From Streptomyces iranensis (lineage in GTDB: Bacteria > Actinomycetota > Actinomycetes > Streptomycetales > Streptomycetaceae), in contig NZ_JAGGLR010000022.1 in the NCBI RefSeq assembly GCF_017874715.1, positions 1-64,000 on the forward strand: a stretch of DNA of 64,000 bases, in the 5' to 3' direction. How positions within the stretch are numbered: the first letter of the stretch is position 1; each line of letters starts with the position of its first letter. The notes below the pieces were generated by a model that saw only the letters and a list, made by a program, of their open reading frames with translations, made no database searches and was not told the DNA's origin. Both the position numbers and the translations under genes were made by a program. Shown one piece after another: positions 23,321 through 35,300 of the stretch.

Positions 23321-26300
23321 GTGCGGGATAGGCGAGTACTCACGGATGCTGAGCTGCGCGATCGACTCTCTGATGCGTCCGAAAAGCGGCAGTTCGAGAT
23401 AGTGCTTGCCCTGGTACGTGAAGAGATCGCTCAGATACTCGGCTCACGCAGCCCAGAAGACATCGCCGAACAGGCCTCCTTCCGCTCTCTCGGCGTCTAC
23501 CGGGAGAAGCGTCAGCAACTGATCAGCAACCTGATCGAGCGTTCAGGGGTTCGCCTCCCGTCGACGGCTCTGTTCGACTACCCGAACCCGGCGGCGCTGG
23601 CGCGCTATGTGAGGTCCCGGATCGTGGGCGACGTCGCTGACGTTGCCCCAGCGTCGGTTGGCGCGACGGAGGACGACGACGACCGGCGCGATGCCGACGA
23701 CCCGATCGCCGTCGTGGGTCTGGCCTGCCGCTACCCCGGTGGGGTGAGCTCTCCCGATGAACTGTGGGACGTGGTGGCGACCGGCCGGAACACCATCTCG
23801 GACTTCCCCACCGACCGCGGTTGGGACCTGGAGAACCTGTTCGACCCGGACCCGGCGCATGCGGGGACCTCGTATTCCCGGAAGGGCGGGTTCTTGCACG
23901 ATGCCGCGGACTTTGACGCGGAGTTCTTCGGGATGTCGCCGCGTGAGGCGCTGGCGGTCGACCCGCAGCAGCGGTTGCTGCTGGAGACGTCGTGGGAAGC
24001 GATCGAGACCGCGGGAATCAACCCCCTTGAGCTGCGCGGTACCCCGACCGGGGTCTACCTCGGCGTCATTTACAACGACTACGCCTCGCGCCTGAGCACC
24101 TTCCCGGGTGAGCTCGAGGGGTACCTGCTCAATGGCAGCCGGCAGAGTGTCGCCTCTGGCCGCGTGGCGTATGTGCTCGGTCTTGAGGGACCAGCGGTCT
24201 CGATGGACACGGCGTGTTCGTCGTCGTTGGTTGCCTTGCACCAGGCGAGTGCGGCGCTGCGCCGTGGTGAGTGCTCGATGGCCCTGGCGGGGGGCGTGGC
24301 GGTGATGTCGGCCCCGGGCCTCTTCCTGGAGTTCTCCCGGCAGCGTGGCATGGCGGTGGACGGGGTGTGCAAGGCGTTCGCGGACGCGGCGGATGGGGCC
24401 GGGTTCAGCGAGGGCGTGGGTGTGTTGTTGCTGGAGCGGTTGTCGGATGCTCGGGCGCGTGGGCATCGGGTGTTGGCGGTGGTGCGTGGTTCTGCGGTGA
24501 ATCAGGATGGGGCGTCGAATGGGTTGACGGCGCCGAATGGTCCGTCGCAGGAGCGGGTGATCCGGCAGGCACTGGCCAATGCCCGGCTGACGACGGCGGA
24601 CGTGGATGCCGTCGAGGGTCATGGAACGGGCACGACGCTCGGTGATCCGATCGAGGCCCAGGCGCTGCTGGCCACCTATGGGCAGGGCCGGGAGGAGGGT
24701 CGGCCGCTGTGGCTGGGGTCGCTGAAGTCCAACATCGGGCACAGCCAATCGGCCGCTGGTGTGGGTGGTGTGATCAAGATGGTCATGGCCCTGAACCGCG
24801 AGGTGCTGCCGCGCACGTTGTATGTGGATCGGCCGTCTTCGCATGTGGACTGGGACGCGGGTGCGGTTGAGCTGCTGACTGAGGCGGTGGCTTGGCCGCG
24901 CGGAGAGCGGGTGCGGCGGGCGGGTGTGTCTTCGTTCGGTGTGTCGGGGACCAATGCCCATCTCATCCTTGAGGAGGCACCGACGGAGGAAGCCTCGAAT
25001 GGGGAGATGGTTTCCGCTGGCGGTGGTGTGGCGCCCGGGGTGATGCCTGGTGTGGTGCCGTGGGTTGTGTCGGGGCGTAGTGCGGGGGCGTTGGCGGCTC
25101 AGGCGGGTCGGCTGCTGGAGTACGTGCGTGCTGCTCAGGCTGGTGGTGGTGGCGTGGATGCGGTGGGTGTGGGGTGTGCTCTGGTGGGCTCGCGTGCGGT
25201 GTTCGAGCACCGCGCTGTTGTTCTTGGTTCGGATGTCGAGCAGCTTGAGGCTGGTCTCGCGGGGGTGGCGCGGGGTGAGGCCGTTGGTGGTGGTGTGGTG
25301 GGTCGTGTGCGGTCGGGGGTGGGTCGGCCGGTGTTTGTCTTCCCTGGTCAGGGTGCGCAGTGGGTGGGTATGGGTGCGCGGTTGCTGGATGAGTCGGTGG
25401 TGTTTGCCGAGGGGATTGCTGAGTGTGAGCGGGTGTTGTCGGGGTGGGTGGACTGGTCTGTGCGGGCGGTGTTGCGGCAGGAGGCAGGAGCGCCGTCCTT
25501 GGATCGGGTGGATGTGGTTCAGCCGGTGTCGTTTGCGGTGATGGTGGCGCTGGCCAAGGTGTGGCGGTCGTTTGGTGTGGAGCCGGCGGCGGTGGTGGGG
25601 CATTCGCAGGGTGAGGTGGCGGCCGCGTATGTGGCGGGTCTGTTGTCGCTGGAGGATGCGTGCAAGGTGGTGGCGCTTCGGTCGCGGTTGATTGGTGAGC
25701 GTCTGGCGGGGCTGGGCGGGATGCTCTCAGTGGCCGTGTCCGAGCAGGAGGCGTTGGGGCGGATTGGGGCCGGTGTCTGGGGTGGGGTGGAGGTGGCTGC
25801 GGTCAACGGTCCTGGTTCAGTGGTGGTGGCTGGGCCTGCGGAGGCGGTGGAGCGGGTGCGGGCCGTATGTGAGGCGGAGGGGGTGCGGGCGCGCCTGATT
25901 CCGGTGGATTACGCCTCTCACACGACGCAGGTTGAGCAGATCCGTACTGAGCTGGCCGAGGTTCTGGGTGGTTTGAGTCCTCGGGGTGGTGGCGAGTGGG
26001 TGCCGTTGTTGTCGACGGTGACTGGGCAGTGGGTTTCGCCTGGGGAGATGGATGGTGGGTATTGGTTCCGGAATCTGCGGCAGCCGGTGCGTTTCGCCGA
26101 GGCCGTGGATGCCCTGGCCGCCGAGGGCTATGGGGTCTTCGTTGAGGTCAGTGCGCATCCGGTGTTGACGGTGGGTGTGGAGGAGGCGGTGGAGGCTGCT
26201 GGTGGTCAGGCGGTGGTGACCGGGACGTTGCGCCGGGACCAGGACACTGTCGGGCAGGTTCTGACCTCTGTGGCTCAGTTGCATGTCAATGGGGTGGCCG

Positions 26301-29300
26301 TTGACTGGGCACCCGTTCTGGGTGCGGTGGCTGGGTCGGATGGTGGGGCGTTGGTGTCGTTGCCGACGTATGCGTTCCAGCGGGAGCGTTACTGGCTGGA
26401 CGCTCCGACTGTGGCGGTCGATGCCACTGGTCTGGGTCTGGAAACTCTTGAACATTCCCTCCTGGGAGCCGCTGTCCCCCTTGCCGAAGGTGGACAGCTC
26501 TTCACCGGACGCATCTCGCTGGAGACACACCCATGGCTCGCCGACCACCAGGTATGGGGAACCGTGCTGGTGCCGGGGGCCGCGCTGATCGAGTTGGCGA
26601 TGCACGCCGTGACGCACGTGGGTCAACAGGGCATCGAAGACATCGCCCTTGAAGCACCCCTCGCAGTCCCCGAAGGAGAGACCGTTCACCTGCAGGTGGT
26701 CGTCGGGGAGGCCCAACAGGATGGTCAGCGCGAGTTCAGCATTCACTCGCGGATGGATTCCGATGATGTCGACCTGGGTTGGAAGCGCCATGCGACGGGG
26801 TCGAGCTGCGCGGCGGTTGATGTGGAGCCCGTCTCGGAGACGCTGAGCGGAGCCAATTGGCCGCCTCCCGGAGCCGCTCCAGTGGACATTGACGAGCTTT
26901 ATGCGGGTTTTGCTGGTCGGGGTTATGAGTATGGGCCGTTGTTTCAGGGGGTGCGGGCGGCGTGGCGGTTGGGTGATGTGGTGTTTGTGGAGGTGTGTTT
27001 GCCGGAGGGGGTTGATGGTGGGGGGTTTGGGGTTCATCCGGCGTTGTTGGATGCGGCGTTTCAGGCTTTGTTGATTGTGGGTGGGCAGGGTTCGGGTGAG
27101 GGATCGGAGCAGGTGAGGTTGCCGTTTGCGGTGAGTGGTGTGCGGTTGGTGGGGCGGGGTGCTGTTCGGTTGCGGGTGGGTGTGCGGTCGGTGGGTGTGG
27201 ATGAGGTTGCGGTTGATCTGGCGGATGAGGATGGCCGGTTTGTGGGTGTGGTGGAGTCGTTGATGGTGCGGTCGGTTTCGGTGGGGCAGTTGGCGGCGGT
27301 GGGTGTGGGTCGGGATTGCTTGTTTGGGGTGGAGTGGGAAGAGGTTGCGGCGGAGGCGGTGGCGGGTGCTGTGGTGGGGCCGGTGGTGGGGTTGTTGCAG
27401 GGTGGGGATGTGGTGGCTTTGGAGCGGTTGGCGGGGTGTGGGGTGGTGCCGGATGTGGTGGTCCTGACCGTTCCGGGTGACGCCGACTGCGGGTCTGGTG
27501 GTGTGGTGGGTGGGGTCCATCGGGTGGTGGGGGAGATCGCTGCGGTGTTGGGGATGTTTGTGACCGATGAGCGGTGGTCGGGGAGTCGTTTGTTGGTGCG
27601 GACCAGTGGTGCGGTGGTGGTGGAGCCGGGTGAGGGGGTGTGCAGTTTTGCGGGTGCGGCGGTGTGGGGCCTGGTGCGTAGTGCGCAGGTTGAGCACCCG
27701 GACCGGTTCCTGCTGGCCGACGTTGTCGCAGACGAGCGTGATGGTGGTGTGGGTCTTGATGCTGGTGTGGTGGGCGGGCTGGTGGCGTGTGGCGAGCCGC
27801 AGCTCGCGGTACGTGGGGATGTGGTGCGGCGCGCCCGCCTGGCACGGGTGAGTGGAGCTGCGGCCGTAGAGCGGGTCGGCGGGTGGCGGGGTCCGGGGAC
27901 GGTGTTGGTCACCGGTGGCACCGGAACGCTGGGCGGATTGGTGGCTCGCCATCTGGTCGCCGAGCACGGAGTAGAGCACGTGCTGCTGGTCAGCCGTCGG
28001 GGCCTGGGCGCGCCGGGAGCGCCGGAGCTGTGTGAGCAGATCGAGGAGCTGGGCGGCCGGGTGACGGTCCGCTCCTGTGACACCAGTGATCGTGATGCGG
28101 TGCGTGAGCTGCTGGCTGGTGTTCCGGCGGAGGTGCCGCTCAGGGGTGTGGTGCATGCCGCGGGTGTTTTGGATGACGCGACGGTGGAGGGCCTGGGCCA
28201 GGAGCAGATTGAGCGGGTGTTGGCTCCGAAGGTGGATGCGGCTTGGCATCTGCATGAGCTGACCCAGGACATGGACCTGGCGGCGTTCGTACTGTTCTCT
28301 TCGGCCGCGGGTGTGCTGGGTAATGCCGGACAGGCCAACTACGCCGCGGCGAACACCTTCCTGGACGCTCTGGCTCAGCACCGCCGGGCTCAGGGCCTAC
28401 CTGCGGTGTCCCTGGCCTGGGGGCTGTGGGCGCAGGACAGCGGGATGACCGGCCACCTGGACCACGAGGACCATGCACGCCTGAACCGCACCGGCATCAC
28501 CCCCATGACCACCGAAGAGGGCCTGGCTCTGCTTGACATGGCCGTCGACGCCGATCGCCCTTCGCTCCTCCTGGCCCGCCTCTCTCTTACGGCGGTGCAG
28601 AGGCATGTGGCAAACGGTGGCACCCTCTTGAGCCTGTACCGAGGGCTGGTGAAGTCCCCGGTACGTCGTACGGGTTCCACGGCGGCAACGACTCTTCAGC
28701 AGCGGGTTGCGGCTCTCGACGACGCCGAGCGCTACGACCTCATCCTCGCCACCGTTCGTACGCATATCGCCAAGGTGCTGGGCCACTCGAACGCGGACAC
28801 CGTGGATGGCGACCGCGCGTTGAAGGATCTGGGCTTCGACTCCCTGACCGCGGTCGAACTGCGTAACCAGCTTGGGACCGCGACAGGACTTCGGCTCCCG
28901 ACCACGTTGGTCTTCGACTATCCGACGCCTTCGGCCATCGCCAGGTATCTGGACGGTCGACTGGGCACGGGCGAGCGCTCGGACGGCGCTGATGTGGCGC
29001 CCGCCGTGGTGGGCGTGGACACGGAGCCGATTGCGATTGTGGGGGTGGGCTGCCGGTATCCGGGTGGTGTGGCCTCGCCGGAGGAGCTGTGGGATTTGGT
29101 GTCCGGGGGGACGGACGCCATTTCCGGCTTCCCGGTCGATCGTGGCTGGGACCTGGAGGCCCTGTACGACCCGGACCCGGACCGCGCGGGGAAGAGCTAT
29201 GCCATCGACGGTGGCTTCTTGAACGATGCCGCGGACTTCGATGCGGAGTTCTTCGGGATGTCGCCGCGTGAGGCGTTGGCGGTGGATCCGCAGCAGCGGT

Positions 29301-32300
29301 TGTTGTTGGAGGCGTCGTGGGAGGCGATGGAGCGGGCCGGACTCGATCCGGCTGAGCTGCGCGGCTCGGCCACGGGCGTGTTCATGGGCGTGATGTACAG
29401 CGACTACGCCTCCAGGCTGAGGAAGTTCCCGGGTGAGCTCGAGGGCTACCTGGTCTCCGGCAGTGCGGGAAGCGTGGCGTCGGGGCGCCTGGCGTACACC
29501 TTCGGGCTCGAAGGTCCGGCAGTGACGGTGGACACCGCGTGTTCGTCGTCTTTGGTTGCCTTGCACCAGGCGAGTGCGGCGCTGCGCAGCGGTGAGTGCT
29601 CGATGGCCCTGGCCGGTGGAGCGACGGTGATGTCCACCCCGGGCCTCTTCCTGGAGTTCTCCCGTCAGCGCGGCCTGTCGGTGGACGGCCGGTGCAAGGC
29701 ATTCGCCGAGGGGGCGGATGGCACGGGGTTTGGTGAGGGTGTCGGTGTGTTGTTGTTGGAGCGGTTGTCGGATGCTCGGGCTCGGGGGCATCGGGTGTTG
29801 GCGGTGGTGCGTGGTTCTGCGGTGAATCAGGATGGGGCGTCGAATGGGTTGACGGCGCCGAATGGTCCGTCGCAGGAGCGGGTGATCCGGCAGGCGCTGG
29901 CCAACGCGCGGCTGACGACGGCGGATGTGGACGCTGTTGAGGGTCATGGGACCGGGACCCGGTTGGGTGATCCGATCGAGGCGCAGGCGTTGCTGGCCAC
30001 GTATGGGCGGGAGCGTGAGGGGGGTCGGCCGTTGTGGTTGGGGTCGTTGAAGTCGAACATCGGCCATGCGCAGGCTGCTGCTGGTGTGGGTGGTGTGATC
30101 AAGATGGTCATGGCCCTGAACCGGGAGATGTTGCCGCGGACGTTGCATGTGGATCGGCCGTCTTCGCATGTGGATTGGGATGCGGGTGCGGTGGAGTTGC
30201 TGGCTGAGGCGGTGGCTTGGCCGCGTGGGGAGCGGGTTCGTAGGGCGGGTGTGTCTTCGTTCGGTGTGTCGGGGACCAATGCGCACGTCATTCTTGAGGA
30301 AGCGTCGGTAGAGGAGGCCCCGAATGTGGAGGTGGTTTCTGCTGGCGGTGGTGTGACGCCGTGGGTGGTGTCGGGACGTAGTGCGGGTGGGTTGGCGGCT
30401 CAGGCGGGTCGGCTGCTGGAGTACGTGCGTGCTGCCCAGGCTGATGGTGGTGGCGTGGACGTGGTGGGTGTGGGGTGTGCTCTGGTGGGCTCCCGTGCGG
30501 TGTTCGAGCACCGCGCTGTTGTCCTTGGTTCGGATGTGGAGGAGCTTGGGGCTGGTCTCGCGGGGGTGGCGCGGGGTGAGGCCGTTGGTGGTGGTGTGGT
30601 GGGTCGTGTGCGGTCGGGGGTGGGTCGGCCGGTGTTCGTTTTTCCTGGTCAGGGTGCGCAGTGGGTGGGTATGGGTGCGCGGTTGCTGGATGAGTCGGTG
30701 GTGTTTGCCGAGGGGATTGCTGAGTGTGAGCGGGTGTTGTCGGGGTGGGTGGATTGGTCTGTGCGGGGGGTGTTGCGGCAGGAGGTGGGTACACCGTCGT
30801 TGGATCGGGTGGATGTGGTTCAGCCGGTGTCGTTTGCGGTGATGGTGGCTTTGGCGGGGGTGTGGCGGTCGTTTGGTGTGGAGCCGGCGGCGGTGGTGGG
30901 GCATTCCCAGGGTGAGGTGGCGGCCGCGTATGTGGCGGGTCTGTTGTCGCTGGAGGACGCGTGCAAGGTGGTGGCGCTTCGGTCGCGGTTGATTGGTGAG
31001 CGTCTGGCGGGGCTGGGCGGGATGCTCTCAGTGGCGCTGTCCAGGGATGAGGCTGTGGAGCGCATTGAGGCCGGTGTCTGGGGTGGGGTGGAGGTGGCCG
31101 CGGTCAACGGTCCCGGCTCGGTCGTGGTGGCCGGGCCTGCGCAGGCGGTGGAGCGGGTGCGGGCCGTATGTGAGGAGCAGGAGGTGCGGGCGCGCCTGAT
31201 CCCGGTGGACTACGCCTCCCACACCGCACAGATCGAGCAGATCCGTGCCGAGCTGGCCCAGGCCCTGGACGGCCTGGCTCCGGCCGCTCCTCAAGGTCGT
31301 GGGGTGCCGTTGTTGTCGACGGTGACTGGGCAGTGGGTTTCGCCCGGCGAGATGGATGGTGGGTATTGGTTCCGGAATCTGCGGCAGCCAGTGCGTTTCG
31401 CCGAGGCCGTGGATGCCCTGGCCGCCGAGGGCTATGGGGTCTTCGTTGAGGTCAGTGCGCATCCGGTGCTGACGGTGGGTGTGGAAGAGGCCGTGGAGGC
31501 CGCCGGTGGTCAGGCGGTGGTGACCGGCACTTTGCGCCGGGACCAGGACACACTCAGGCAGGCTCTGACCTCCCTCGCCCAGCTGCATGTCAACGGGGTG
31601 GCCGTTGACTGGAAACCTGCCCTCGGCGTGGTGGCCACGGACGACAGCACCGCAGCAGATGGCCGCGCACCGATGCTGGACTTGCCCACGTATGCCTTCC
31701 AGCGGGAGCGTTACTGGCTCGACGCTCCGACCGTGGCGGCCGATGCCACCGGCCTCGGCTTGGAGAGCGTCGAACACCCCCTCCTCGGAGCCGCAGTCGA
31801 CACTGCGGGCAGCGAGTCGATTCTGCTTACGGGGCGGCTGTCGCTGCAGACACATCCGTGGCTGACCGACCACCAGGTGATGGGGGCGGTGCTGGTGCCA
31901 GGGGCGGCGCTGATGGAGATGGCGACCCGTGCCGGTGAACACATCGGTTGCAATCGGCTGGAGGAGCTGACGCTGGAGGCGCCGCTGGTTCTGCCCGAGC
32001 AGGGCGGTGTCCAGGTCCAGGTCGCCGTTGAAGAAGCCGATGCATCGGGCTTCCGGCCGGTTTCTGTCCACTCCCGCGTTGAGGTAGGGGAAACGTCTTC
32101 TGAGTCCGTATGGACCCGGAACGCCAGCGGTCTGCTCGGTGTCCCGCAGCAAGACGAGCAGCACCAGCCGATGCTCGAACAGTGGCCGCCGGCCGGTGCC
32201 CAGCAGATGGCGTTGGATCCGGACGAGCTTTATGCGGGTTTTGCTGGTCGGGGTTATGAGTATGGGCCGTTGTTTCAGGGGGTGCGGGCGGCGTGGCGGT

Positions 32301-35300
32301 TGGGTGATGCGGTGTTTGTGGAGGTGTGTTTGCCGGAGGGGGTTGATGGTGGGGGGTTTGGGGTTCATCCGGCGTTGTTGGATGCGGCGTTTCAGGCTTT
32401 GTTGATTGTGGGTGGGCAGGGTTCGGGTGAGGGATCGGAGCAGGTGAGGTTGCCGTTTGCGGTGAGTGGTGTGCGGTTGGTGGGGCGGGGTGCTGTTCGG
32501 TTGCGGGTGGGTGTGCGGTCGGTGGGTGTGGATGAGGTTGCGGTTGATCTGGCGGATGAGGATGGCCGGTTTGTGGGTGTGGTGGAGTCGTTGATGGTGC
32601 GGTCGGTGTCGGTGGGGCAGTTGGCGGCGGTGGGTGTGGGTCGGGATTGCTTGTTTGGGGTGGAGTGGGAAGAGGTTGCGGCGGAGGCGGTGGCGGGTGC
32701 TGTGGTGGGGCCGGTGGTGGGGTTGTTGCAGGGTGGGGATGTGGTGGCTTTGGAGCGGTTGGCGGGGTGTGGGGTGGTGCCGGATGTGGTGGTCCTGACC
32801 GTTCCTGCGGATGCGGATGAGGGGTCTGGTGGTGTGGTGGGTGGGGTCCATCGGGTGGTGGGGGAGATCGCTGCGGTGTTGGGGATGTTTGTCAGCGATG
32901 AGCAGTGGTCGGGGAGTCGTTTGTTGGTGCGGACCAGTGGTGCGGTGGTGGTGGAGCCGGGTGAGGAGGTGTGCAGTTTTGCGGGTGCGGCGGTGTGGGG
33001 CCTGGTGCGTAGTGCGCAGGTTGAGCACCCGGACCGGTTCCTGCTGGCCGACGTCGTCGCAGACGAGCGTGATGGCGGTGTGGGTCTTGATGCTGGTGTG
33101 GTGGGCGGGCTGGTGGCGTGTGGCGAGCCGCAGCTCGCGGTACGTGGGGATGTGGTGCGGCGCGCCCGTCTGACACGGGTGAGTGGAGCTGGTGCTGCGG
33201 AGCTGACTGAACGGTGGCAGGGCCCGGGGACGGTGTTGGTGACTGGCGGTACGGGGACGTTGGGCGGTTTGGTGGCCCGGCATCTGGTCGCCGAGCACGG
33301 GGTCGGGCATCTGCTGCTGGCTGGTCGTAGGGGTCCGGATGCTCCGGGGGTGGCGGAGTTGGTGGCTGAGCTGGAGGCGGCTGGGGCGTCGGTCACCGTG
33401 GCCGCGTGTGATGTGGCCGACCGTGATGAGGTGCGTGAGCTGCTGGCTGGTGTTCCGGCGGAGGTGCCGCTCAGGGGTGTGGTGCATGCCGCGGGTGTTT
33501 TGGATGACGCGACCGTGGAGGGCCTGGGCCAGGAGCAGATTGAGCGGGTGCTGGCGCCGAAGGTGGATGCGGCCTGGCATCTGCATGAGCTGACCCAGGA
33601 CATGGACCTGGCGGCGTTCGTACTGTTCTCCTCGGCGGCAGGTGTGCTGGGTAGTGCCGGACAGGGCAATTACGCTGCGGCCAATACATTCCTGGACGCC
33701 CTGGCTCAGCACCGCCGGGCTCAGGGCCTGCCCGGTGTGTCCCTGGCCTGGGGGCTGTGGGCGCAGGACAGCGGGATGACCGGCCACCTGGACCACGAGG
33801 ACCATGCACGCCTGAACCGCACCGGCATCACCCCCATGACCACCGAAGAGGGTCTCGCCCTTTTCGATGTGGCTCAGGGGGTGGGGCGTGGTGTGGTGTT
33901 GCCGGTGCGTGTGGATGTGCGGGCGTTTCGTGGGCGTGGTGGTGTGTCGGTTCCGGCGTTGTTGCGGAATGTGGTGCGGGGTGCGGTGCGTCGGGTTGCG
34001 GCGGAGCGGGATGGGGCTGGTGCGTGGCGGGATCGGTTGGCGGGGGTGGCGCCGCGGGAGCGTGAGCGGTTGCTGCTGGAGCTGGTTTGTTCTCATGTGG
34101 CGACGGTGCTGGGGCATGCGGACGCTGCTGGAATCGACTCCGACCGAGCGCTGAGGGACCTGGGCTTCGACTCCCTCACCGCGGTCGAACTGCGTAATCA
34201 GCTTGGGGCAGCCACCGGGCTTCGACTCCCGACCACCTTGGCGTTCGACCATCCCAGCCCACGCGCTGTCGCCTCCTACCTCGACCAGGAGTTGGGTGCG
34301 GGTGTGGGGTCGGATGCTGCTGTTGTGGTGCCGGCTGTGGTGGGTGTGGATGTGGAGCCGATTGCGATTGTGGGGGTGGGGTGTCGGTATCCGGGTGGTG
34401 TGGCTTCGCCGGAGGGGTTGTGGGATTTGGTGGCGGGTGGGGTGGATGCCATTTCTGGTTTTCCGGTGGATCGTGGTTGGGATCTGGAGGGGTTGTATGA
34501 CCCGGATCCGGCGCGTGCGGGGACGTCGTATGTGCGGTCGGGTGGGTTTTTGCATGAGGCGGCGGATTTTGATGCGGAGTTTTTTGGGATGTCGCCGCGT
34601 GAGGCGTTGGCGGTGGATCCGCAGCAGCGGTTGTTGTTGGAGGCGTCGTGGGAGGCGATGGAGCGGGCTGGGGTTGATCCGGCTGGGCTGCGTGGGTCGG
34701 CTACGGGTGTGTTCATGGGGGTGATGTACAACGACTATGCCTCGCGGCTGACCGCCCTTCCGGCGGATCTTGAGGGTTATTTGGGGTCGGGGAGTGCTGG
34801 GAGTGTGGCGTCGGGGCGTTTGGCGTATGTGTTTGGTCTTGAGGGGCCTGCGGTGACGGTGGATACGGCGTGTTCGTCGTCGTTGGTGGCGTTGCATCAG
34901 GCGAGTGTGGCGTTGCGTGGTGGTGAGTGTTCGATGGCGTTGGCTGGTGGTGTGGCGGTGATGTCGACTCCGGGGACGTTTGTGGAGTTTTCCCGTCAGC
35001 GGGGCCTGTCGGTGGATGGCCGGTGCAAGGCGTATGCGGAGGGGGCGGATGGCACGGGCTGGGGTGAGGGTGTGGGTGTGTTGTTGTTGGAGCGGTTGTC
35101 GGATGCTCGGGCTCGGGGGCATCGGGTGTTGGCGGTGGTGCGTGGTTCTGCGGTCAATCAGGACGGGGCGTCGAACGGGCTGACGGCGCCGAATGGTCCG
35201 TCGCAGGAGCGGGTGATCCGACAGGCACTGGCCAACGCCCGGCTGTCGGCGGCGGACGTGGACGCCGTCGAGGGCCACGGCACCGGCACGACGCTCGGCG

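Noticed and set aside
27300..27890. Possible enoylreductase between DH and KR
   Set aside because: The segment is the structural half of KR; no ER nucleotide-binding motif is seen in this or any other module.
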